Positions 32,901 through 43,300 of a stretch of 64,000 bases of DNA are shown here, in pieces. The DNA comes from Patiria pectinifera (lineage: Eukaryota > Echinodermata > Asteroidea > Valvatida > Asterinidae). The DNA is taken from assembly GCA_029964075.1 (NCBI GenBank), contig CM057136.1:12152001-12216000 (forward strand), read 5' to 3'. The position numbers and the translations under genes were made by a program. The notes beneath the pieces were generated by a model. That model was not told the origin of the DNA. It saw nothing but the letters and a program-made list of their open reading frames with translations, and ran no database searches. Within the stretch, counting starts at the first letter, position 1. The number at the start of each line of letters is the position of its first letter.

Positions 32901-35302
32901 CTCTTGGGTATACTAAAACCCTGTTTGGTTTTACTCAAAGTGTTTCGGCACTTTTCTGATCTGGTCTTGTGCGATGATTGGTTTATTGTTGCGATGGGGA
33001 ACAAAAATGCAATTCTGTTTACAAAAATCACAAATGTTTGAGCACATTTATTCAGTGCCGTTACCTAGATGTGTTGGAAGTTAATTTTGCCACTTGTTTT
33101 ATTTTTACAGTCTGTCGAAATTTAGAGCAAGTTTCTTGCGTCCAAGTTCCATTTCTAAAATTGTACGTCCTTTTGCAAACTGACTAAATTCAGCATTATT
33201 AATTCATCCTACATTAGACATGTCAATTTTGAATTATTATTCCCAATTATGAAGAGCAATTTGTATTTTTCATATCAAAATGAATCATGAAATATAAATT
33301 TTCCGTCTTCGTTCATCTCAGTGGAATTATTAAAGTTTTTAAATTTAAGGATATATCCTTTGATTTTTACCTCCCCCCCCCTTCTTTGTCTGAAATTGAT
33401 TCAAAATCATGAACAGATAGAGGAAAACCTATTTGTTGGATTTTTTTGAAATAATGTTTTAATGTTTATTACTTACAAGATTATATATATTGTCAGCATT
33501 CGGAAAGATTTGTCTTGTTTCCAGGTGATGTGCATTGTTTCCCTAAAAAAAAAGACTAAAAAATGGCACGGCTTTTAGCCAAAACGTATTTATTGGCTAA
33601 ATATCTGTCCTTAATTTCCAGTTTTAAAGTAAACCCACTATGAATACCGACAAAACATTGATGCAATGGTCTAATACAGTTGTTGGTTGTTTTTTCGCAA
33701 TTGTTTCCCAAAGAATTGCCCAACTAACCTATTTGAACAATTCAGCTATTAATTATGGAATAAACTTGCTTTACTTTTGTTGAAAAACAGGAAGTTATAA
33801 GTATTCAGTTTTGCACCGCATTACGTTGTGATTGGCCTCAAAAAGTATAATGACTACCAGCCAAATGTAAGGGCACATTACTATGTAAAATTGTGGCTGG
33901 AAACCGGTGATAAGCGAATTCCACAATAAAGCCCATCAGTAAACTGAGAAGTTGACCTGGGGTCGGTGAGTAGTTCGATGATGTCATTGGTTTATTTTAA
34001 GAACCACGTTAGCCAATCCCTGTTCAGTTCAACCTCCTTGTGCCATATTGGTATTTTTTTTAGGGAAACAATTCTGACAAGCTCACCATTTTGGATGGAA
34101 ACAGTTACTATGTCAGCCAGCAATAGACGTCATTGTCTGGTGTTTTTGAAAGAGTGTTTGCAGCAGAACACTCGCTGTCGAGAATCGTTCTTTTTTATTA
34201 GCAGTTTTATATTTAATAGTGAAACCAATTCTAGTAGTTTGGAGACAAGTTTGTTTTGTGTTAATACCTCATTTGACAAGTGTTTGAAACGCTTTTGAGT
34301 TATTTTTGTTACAGTTAATAATACTCCCATAATTCTCTTCCGTTTGGTTTTTGCACCGTGTGTAAACATAACAGCGTTATATTAAATGTACGTATGTTGT
34401 TTTCTTTGAAATTGTTCATGTACAATGGACGGATAATTAATATGTATGATAAAATAAATTTGTTCAGTTGGTACAAAAATGTAAATAGAATACGGTGTGT
34501 TTTGGTGCATTTTTTTCTAATAGATTTCAGCTCTAGTGCAAGTACACAAAGGAGGCTTATATTGCTTTGCAGCTCGGTTAATTCACTTCAGACAAAAAAA
34601 ACCCAAAATGAGGACAAGAAGGCAATAGTTTTCTATTAATACAGTAATTTAATTACAAAATGTACAACATTTACATTTTTTTTTACAAGAAAGATAACTG
34701 GTTTTTTCTTTTACCCAACAAGTGAAGTAATTTTCATAGTTTTTTTTTTAAAACGGCCTTTAAAATAAGATCAAAGGGGGAACCGATTTGAAAGTAAAAT
34801 CCAAAGCAACAGAATTGGTCATAGTAGATAGAAAAGCTAACTGAACATCTCATTACTGTGCAATTTACCGGGTCTGGTGCCCTGAAGCTGTGATGAGGCC
34901 AATAGCACGGAATGTAGAACAGTGCTACCAGACTCATTGTTAATTGTAGCCTCAGTCCTATAGACTAATTCGGCGACAGCCATTTTGTTCGGTGGCACCA
35001 GGCTCGCCGCGTGAGTCGCGCTCTGGTAGTATGCACGCACTCTGGGCTCCTTCCACCAATAGGGGTTCCAAGAAAGATATGTGCCTGCCCAGTCTTTAAG
35101 AACGCATGTGCAGCATGTGCAAAAATGGTTTCTGATTTTGTTCGGCGAATCCCAATTTAGACTTGTATGCACGAGAACCAGGTTGTTAGCCAAGCAAAAT
35201 CCAAGAACACATCCTTATCGGCCATTTGTCTCCAATTTCTCCCAGTGTGTTGGGATGCATCTCCATACATACTGCATACCCTATCCCTCCTGCTGCATAG
35301 AT
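29963..35302 (+). other. Region after TCF stop, possible long 3' UTR
   Basis: AT-rich, no exons recognised. AATAAA follows the stop at 30175-30180. Another at 34453-34458 is followed by a GT/T-rich tract (ggtgtgttttggtgcatttt), so the TCF 3' UTR could be either about 0.2 kb or about 4.5 kb. The last kilobase also holds the 3' end of the opposite-strand UPF0728 gene. Confidence 0.4.
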
Positions 35303-35367
35303 CTAGAAGGCCTTCCTGACAGCTTCCAATGCGTCATGACATAACTTGTCCAACTGACCATCACTCC
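35303..35367 (-). CDS. C10orf53: UPF0728 exon 3 with stop
   Basis: The acceptor is ccttgttgcag. It encodes GSDGQLDKLCHDALEAVRKA then F and TAG, matching the human ending GGDGKLDPLCEKARIAV. No convincing poly(A) signal was found just downstream. Confidence 0.85.
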
Positions 35368-37059
35368 CTGCAACAAGGACAGAAAATTAAGTAGAAATGT
35401 TACAAATCCACAAAGTTACACTGGTTTTGCCCCTCTGGGTCATTTTAAAATTGAACTTGGGTGCATTCCACTTGGACAAACAACACAAACATTGCTAATG
35501 TTTTTGCAATCTTTTTCATGCATATCCAATGGGAAATTATTGGGAAAAGTTTGCAGTTGGTGTAAGTGGAACTTGTCCTTGCTTTGCATGCATAATGCTT
35601 CGTGTATTAGTGTCTCAAAATAGGAAAGTTCTTATTTGGGATGTTCCTTTTATGAGCACAGTCGGTATGGGAACTCACTGTGTTTTGCAAGGCTACTATT
35701 CTTAAAATGGGCATTTTGGTCTTAGGGCTATGGAAAGTCACTGTAGTCAATGTCAAAAACTGAAAAGTCGGTAACCACAGCCACAAAACAGTCAAATTTG
35801 ACACAGTCTCAACATTCACTCACATATATTAAACAAGGACTTCCAAGATTGGAACCTGTCTACCTACCATAGTCCATCTGTGTGATGTCGCATCGGTACA
35901 CTGTCTCCCCGTTCACAATCAGCTCTACTTTATTCCAGTCATCGATGGGGCACAGCTCCACGGTGTGACCGTCTCCTGCCAGCAGAGCTATGAGAAGAAG
36001 ATTGGTAAGTGGTTTAGGGGATATCTGGTGTAGGCCTAATTTGTTGTGTAACTGGTAGTGATCGGACAAAAGTTCTTTTGCAAGTTCAGCACTGGTCAGT
36101 CACCACCATTAACAGATTGCATCCTGTGCCTACTTTTGTCAAACTCAAATCTTAATTTTAAGACTGGTTTCTTGTCAGTTTCGGGAGGGGTAATCGCAAA
36201 TACTTCTTGAGTAAATTTGAATGATTAACAAGTATGTGGGAAGAGAAAAGACACAGATATTGCCCCTTTTCCCTTCCCACTGCAAAGCGACATGCACACT
36301 TTGAATTTATGTAGTGGCTATCATTACGGCAGCCGTAACACAATTTTCATCTGCTATCGTTATAAAATGTCATTGCAAAACACCATCACAAATCTATATA
36401 ATATTTATAACTGCCCCACCAACCAGAGTGCTTTGGTAGCTCGATTGGTTAAATGTTTGACTACTATGCCAAAGGTTCTGAGATTGTGGGCTGTCGTAGC
36501 CGCTGCGTTGAAATGATACTGTCATCGTCACCATGGTCACTGAATTTAATTCTTACTCTTCTTAGCAAAACCATGAAAACCTGTCCAGTCAGTGGGGGCG
36601 CCCTTTTTTTATTTTATTAATTTATTTTGGCAAATATGAACAAACATACAGTGGTACATAAAAAAGATGAACTTACTTACATGAAAATACAAAGTCAAAA
36701 ACAAAGCCAACATGGCCAAGGATAACCCAAAAAGCTGTTTATAAGATGGCTTATTAATTAATATTTCCATTGGGGTCCTTAAAAACACCAGAAACAAACA
36801 TACATATTGCAGTTATTCGCATGCATCTGCATCATGCCAGACAAGGTCCTACTCCTAGTCACAACTATGTGAGGTATATGGAACACAATATGGCTAGGCC
36901 TACTGGACCTACTTCAATTTAAGAGAAAATATAGTTTCACGCATTTTACTAAAAATTAGGCCTACCTTGCAAACCTTCCAATCGAGATGTTCGGTGTTCA
37001 ACGATGCCACACGCTCGATATGGGCCATATCGCACCGTAACTAGTGCACTTTTCGGCAT
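35303..37059 (-). CDS. C10orf53: UPF0728 family protein (human C10orf53 homologue), complete
   Basis: Three exons on the minus strand, 37059-36966, 35987-35868 and 35367-35303, join in phase to 92 residues, the same length as I recall for the human protein. The start MPKSALVTVRYGPYRACGIV and the segment GDGHTVELCPIDDWNKVELI with VNGETVYRCDI are collinear with C10orf53. The family is uncharacterised; no function is assigned. No signal peptide or membrane segment is visible. The ATG is the first in the reading frame, preceded by an AT-rich leader, and lies 267 bp from the divergent NFU1 start, so the two genes probably share a promoter. Confidence 0.9.
35868..35987 (-). CDS. C10orf53: UPF0728 exon 2
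   Basis: The acceptor is cttctcatag and the donor gtaggt. It encodes ALLAGDGHTVELCPIDDWNK then VELIVNGETVYRCDITQMDY. The DWN-VEL-VN-E block matches human EDWNVVELMVNEE. Confidence 0.92.
36425..36492 (+). mobile_element. Degenerate tRNA-like fragment in a UPF0728 intron
   Basis: ggtagctcgattggttaaat resembles box A and an anticodon arm gactactatgcc follows, but the box-B region (gttctgagattgtggg) is degraded. Probable SINE remnant. Confidence 0.35.
36966..37059 (-). CDS. C10orf53: UPF0728 exon 1
   Basis: Begins with ATG and encodes MPKSALVTVRYGPYRACGIV then EHRTSRLEGLQ. The donor is gtaggc. It leaves one base for the next codon. MPK, RYGPY and VEH are the family's signature N-terminal residues. 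Confidence 0.9.
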
Positions 37060-37326
37060 ATTTAATCACTGTGTATTCAACTACAATATTCTTTCACACG
37101 CAGTTCTTCGGAATTTTTGTAAAAACACCAAGTTTCTGAAGTAGAAATGTGGGAAATTGATAGGGAAAATGTGTCCTGTTGTCTAGATACGGATCGTTTG
37201 TTGTGCTCAGCTGTCATTACTCCACCAAATAGTAACCGCCCCACACCAAGAGAGGGCGCCCCAGGCCTCGCTCGCGATATGATCCCAAGAGGGCGCTATA
37301 GCCCGAAGAAGGATTGAGACTTCAAG
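37060..37326. promoter_or_regulatory. Putative bidirectional promoter of UPF0728 and NFU1
   Basis: Only 267 bp separate the two divergent start codons, so both 5' UTRs and the core promoter must lie here unless non-coding first exons exist. There is no obvious TATA box in either direction. Two copies of AGAGGGCGC occur on the plus strand (about 37249 and 37290), within a locally GC-rich patch that includes ctcgctcgcgat. Housekeeping-type shared promoters are common for mitochondrial genes. Confidence 0.55.
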
Positions 37327-37394
37327 ATGGCTGCGTACAGGAGAGGCTTGACGCAATCTTTGCGAAGAATTTATGTAATCAATTCCACTCGAGT
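37327..37394 (+). CDS. NFU1: NFU1 exon 1 (mitochondrial presequence)
   Basis: The ATG follows gacttcaag. It encodes [20 protein letters not shown] then TR and two bases of a Val codon. The donor is gtaagt. Alternating Arg and hydrophobic residues with no acidic residue fit a matrix-targeting helix. Confidence 0.85.
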
Positions 37395-40300
37395 GTAAGT
37401 CGCCATACGATACATATCATTTGGAAATTGGAACAGATGCTAGGCTATATTTTGTTAAGCCTGTGACAGGTTTTTGTTGCTAATACTACTAAGCCTTGTA
37501 GTTGTACAACTAAGTAATTGAAATTCCAAATATGCTTGCTGCCGAACGGCCAGGTCGACCGGTTGAACATGTTGATGTTGAACTTTAGGAAGGAGGAGGG
37601 CGGGGAAAAAAATGTTGCAACCTGACGCTACTTCAGCGGTTGTGTACAAAGTGTATGGAGAGTCAAGAAACTTTTCTAAGTTGAGTATTTCCTAACAAAC
37701 TTGGAAATGTATCCCATCTCAGTCCCAGATTCATGTCTTATGAGCTGGAGTTACTCTTATCTTTTTGCAATGACTGACCTTCATTGAGATGATATATAAA
37801 CAAAAAAGTGGCGTCAGGTTGCAACATTTTTTCCCTAGTTTTTTATATTTAAACCTGATGCCAACTTTTTCTCTATAACTAAGGCAGTGTATTTTGACCA
37901 TGAACTGTTCCCTGAATTTTTTTCTCTCTTGTACTTGTAGCCTACCAGCACTGCATTGGGCTTGCGCAGTGACTGGTTTTTTTTAATTTTTGGACTCAGA
38001 CATTTTTACTTTTTTTTAGTGGCTGCAATATGCGCCGCAGTACCTTGTAAACCATTATAAGGTGCTACATAATGGGTCTCATATTTCTCATAAACTTTAT
38101 TTACCTTTCTTTAATAATTGACATAGTTTCCAGCGCCTTGAGTACCTAATTGTTGGTAGATACGTGCGCTATATAAGACTCCGTTATTATTATCTGGTGC
38201 CTCTCTTACATTGTCATTGTGAGTTTGCCTTCAGGAGATGGGAATCAGACCTATAACAGTTCCAGACTTTTAAATACTTCCCTTTAAAAAAAAATCCTTC
38301 AGAGCTACAATTCATAAAAACCCAAGATATTCTGCAATTAAATATAGGATTCAATTTAAAACAATAAAGGAAGAAAACCCATACTTAAGTGACATGATTT
38401 TTTTTTTAAATAACAAACTTGGGTCACTGGGCCCTCACTCAGTCCAACGCCTTACCTGACAAACCATATGTTTGCTCAGTTCAAACACGGGGTAATTATT
38501 GTCCTATGGATACAGACAGTACTTGTATAAATGTGCATGTGCAAAGTATGTGCCGACACAAAAGCAGAAATGCAGGACCGGTTCACGGTACTTTAAACAC
38601 TTCGAATTTATAACCACAGGATTGTCATTAATTTGAAATACGATAAAAGAAGAACAACTGAATTTTAAAAAAATGGACTGAAACATTTGTAATCTTCAGG
38701 CATGCAACTATTCAGCTGATCAGCTGATTTCCTCTTTTTTGACCTCCCATGTGTGCCATTGAAAATAGAAAAACACTGTACAAAATCTGGGAAAAATTTG
38801 AATTTCCTCTTTTTTTTTGTGATTTCCCAGTTGCATGCCTGAATCTTGCTAGAAAATACATTTACTTGAAAAGTAGACTCTGTACACGATCATGAAATGG
38901 CATCAGGATACTATATTCTTTCCAGTTTCAAAAAAAAGTATTCAAAGCAGTCGCAATATTCTGTAGTTTTCTCCAGACAACAGTCAAAATTGAGGTCAAA
39001 TTAAAATAAATTTATTTTCCCTTCATTGTTAAAACTTGCTACCACGGCTTCAATATCTATGTTGCAATTTACAGAGGCGTAGAAAAAGTCATAAATAGGT
39101 TGCACTATGTATTCATATTTATCCCAAATTTTTTCTTCAAATTTTTATTTTGTACTTTCTTAATTCACAGTGCCAATGGTAGAGTGCAGTCCGAGCCAGC
39201 AGCAGCACGAGGCATTCACATTCTTCAGTCTGTAAATACAACCACTCAAGGGAACTCCAAACAGCTTCTACAAAGATGGGCTCCGACACCTGGCATTCAG
39301 CAAGGTAGCTTGATATTGCATTGGTCATTTGTTATTCAGGAAATTGCAATTTGTTTTAATTTCTGAATGTTTTTACTTTGGGAGTCAAATATCCAGATTT
39401 ATTATTAAGTTATAACAAGTAAATTGCAAGTTGCCTTAAGGTGGCAGTACCTTAGTTTGGTCTGTAATTGTTTTCTACTCATTAGATGTCACATTATTAG
39501 TGATGTATCACATTCACTTTTCCAACAGCAGCTCATTAAACCCTAACCACCCTGAATCCTCCAAAATCCTTTTTGCAAATTGGAGGAATTTGCAGGATTG
39601 AGGTTACATGGGCAAAGTGCGTTGCTGATTTTGGAGTACGCACTGTGTCAAGGTCTTGGGCCCGACCTTGTGTTGTTTATGCTCAGCCGTGCATAAATTT
39701 AGTCCTTGATTATACTTGACATCCTCCGCACTGCTCCAGGATGTCACTGCCTCTGCCTCAGCCTATTGACAGTCATAGCCGGAGGATTTTGCATGATTTA
39801 GGCAGTGGTCACCCCTCCATGGACCATATTCAAGAAACAACAGAGGAATTTGCAGGATTGAAGCTATATGCTATTTTTCCATTAGGCCAATTGGAGGATT
39901 TTGCAGGATTGAGGCTACATCCTAGCAAAAAGGCCTAGGGAGTTAGGGTTAATTTTTGTGTCTGACATGTACGTCTGAATTTACGGAATTGCCCTTTTGC
40001 TTATATTTGGATCAATCCATCCATGTTATGCTTTTTTTATGTGTTGTCTCTGTTTATCGTGTACAGCCAGGAGCATGTTCATTCAGACCCAGGATACCCC
40101 TAACCCTAACAGCCTCAAGTTCATACCAGGCGTCCCCGTCCTAGACCAGGGAGGGACAGTAGACTTCCCCAGTGCCAGGACAGCTCACAACTCGCCTCTC
40201 GCAAGGTACATCCAAAGAAAACTTAGCTTTGTACCCTTGCTAGCGAATTGTTAGTTTATTGAAATTAAATGTTCCATCCAGGAGTCAATGGGTGCCTGTG

Positions 40301-43300
40301 AGGGCAGAGATGGTTATTGTAGTTGATTTTAGCTGCTTTGCGCCGAAATGGCAGCATCGAGCTGTAATACTCCCCAGGGAGCTGAGATGGTATTTGGAAT
40401 GTTTCATTGGCCCAATGAGCAGGGTAATAATGATGTAGCGCCTTCAGCACCAATAATGATGGATACACGCGCTTTATAATACCCATTATTATTAAATGCT
40501 ATGAGTAAATTCAGGCGTGCAAGTTTTCCTCGGATCAGCTGAATTCCTCGTTTTTCATTTCACTCCTATGCCATTAACAAAATCTTGAAAAGAGTGGATG
40601 TTCCTCTGTTATAGTTACTTCCCAGTTGCATGACTGTATATTAAAGGCTGTTGAGAATTAAGTCTTTTTATATTCATAAGGTGGCTTCTGATATGGACAT
40701 TGAAGGCATTTAAGAGGTTTCTTGAAGTGGCGTACCACCCCATCCCCTTCTGTCAGATCAGTAATTCTTTACACATTACTGGGTAAATTCCTTCCTGAAA
40801 TAACGCCATACAGTACTACAAATCTTGTTCCCTGCTTTGTAAGTCCTTTGGTATCTGTATTTCTTGGCTTCAAGACCTCCCCTTCCCCTTTCTCTCCTCC
40901 CCCTCCCCCCCACCCCCCCAAAAAAACACCCCCAAAAACAAACAAACAAACAAAACAAAAAAAAACTGCACTTCACTGCCCCAGCCGCCCTCTTTGAAAA
41001 TCCTGGATCCACCTCTCAGATCATGAATAAGACATTGTCAAGTCATTACACCTTTTGCTGAACTGTGGTCCTTTTGAACTCACAACCATGCATAGGGCAC
41101 CTAACAATTTTAAACCCCCACTACAAATTTGCCTTTGACAAAAGTCCCGCCAGGATCGAAATAGACATAAATAAATAAATAAGTAAGTATTTTGACTTGT
41201 ATAATCAGGTCAATCCAATCAGTAAGCAGTTCGCAGAAGTCTATAAATTCATTTTCAATTTTCAAATATCCTCAAACAAACTAATACCTAATGTTGCAAC
41301 CTTTTATTCTGACAGGCTGCTATTTCGCATCGATGGCGTCAAAGGCGTCTTCTTTGGCTCGGACTTCATCACCATCACAAAAGTCGACGACGACACCACC
41401 GAGTGGGCCGTCTTGAAACCCGAGATCTACGCCACCATCATGGATTTCTTCACCAGCGGGCTACCAGTGATGACCGACGAACAGCCAGCGGCAGATACAG
41501 GTATTGCACTGGTTCCCTATGACCTTAAAAAAATTATGACATTTCAATGGTAGCAAGTAGGAAGTATTGTGAAAATATTGGAAGAATTTTAGAGTAGATG
41601 AGGCCCTTTGATTTGCACAATTTATCAAAAAAATTTCGTCATGAAAATCAATCCAAGATATTGAAGATGAATTAGTTGGCATTATTAGGTTTAAATTTGG
41701 TTTAAATTTCTACTAATCCAAGTCATGCAAAGATTTGATGAAACATTCATAAATACCTAAGACAGTTGACCCATTCCTATTGGTCGAGAGCCCGTCACGT
41801 GGGTGGTTGATCAAACAGTCTTTTTACTGACACCGCTGCATTCTGTGCCACATCGTCTTACTCACATGAGGCACATACAATAAACGGAGATAGAGGGGTG
41901 TTTCACAAAACATGAAGTAAAATTGTTGAACAAAATTGTTGGAAATTTATAATTTTTGACTTTTTGACCCAACTGTATTTTGAATGGGAATAAATATGTG
42001 CTTGACCGGTATTGAATAAGTAAGTTTAAGACTGGCTCAGGAGCCTGGTCACCGATAATATCCCTGGCCTTTGGCTCCAGCCATTATCAGCATCCAGGCC
42101 CCTAGCTGGTTTTAAACGTACTTGATTAAATCTGGCCAAGCACATATGTGATGCGATCAAGCTATGTGAGTCGTTTGTCGACCCTGGTCAAATTTTTTTT
42201 TATTACAGATTTGAAAAGAGCACAATCTCAGCATTACTGATGTGAAAACTGCGTGCTTATACCATCTTGAGTTAAAATATTATGGAAGTCGGAACACCAA
42301 GAGATGTGATGAAGTGATGTGATGAAGTGAGGCTATTTTGGCCTGAATCTCCAAATGAAAGTTTCCGACAAACGACTCATTTAGCTTGATCGCATCATAT
42401 ATTTACTCCCTTTTAAAATGGGCAGTTGTCATAATCCAGAGCATAAAATTGGTTTGCAAACTGGTTATTTAGGCGAATTTTTACTGTGATCAGAGAATGT
42501 GCTCTTGTTGAAAAAATTGGGCAACTCCAAAATGTTGAGTGTCCACCATACAGCATGTATTGGTGATATATATATAACGGTGTCATTGATCCTAACCAGT
42601 TGAAACTACTCTTAACCCTGGTTATCCTGAGTTCCTGATAGTTTATGATAGTTTACTGCAACCACAACACTGGGTCTACCTTTTCAACTCTGGTTAAGCA
42701 GAGATTCATGAAGATGACGATAAGACAGCATGTATTGGTGTTATTTATAAAACAGTTTTATCGATCCTAACCAGTTCAAAACTATTCGTAACCCTGGTTA
42801 TCCTGAGTTCACGATAGTTTATGATAGTTTACGGCAACCACAAAACTGGATCTACCTTTTCAACTCTGGTTAAGCAGAGATTCATGAAGATGACGACGAG
42901 ACGGTCGCAATGATCAAAGAGCTTCTAGACACACGGATCAGACCCACGGTACAGGAGGATGGGGGAGATATCGTATACATGGTGAGTTGCAAGATACTGA
43001 ATAACTAACCAGATAACTGTCCTAACTCTAAGGAATCATCGTAGAACAAGTTCGGGGGCGAAATACAGTCAACCATAGTTTGACTAAATTCGCTCAAATG
43101 AAGAATGGTTGGACTACTGTCGACTATTTGGAACCGGACAACGTTGCACCGTCCCATCACTGGTTACCAGTAGCCGCATGCGTCATAATGCATAGCAGGG
43201 AGCCAGGATCAAGAAGTTTTGTGACGAAGTTTTGACCATCGCTTGACTAGAGTCGTTCCCACGTTGCTATTAGTGCGCATGCGTACATTACGTCACAAAT

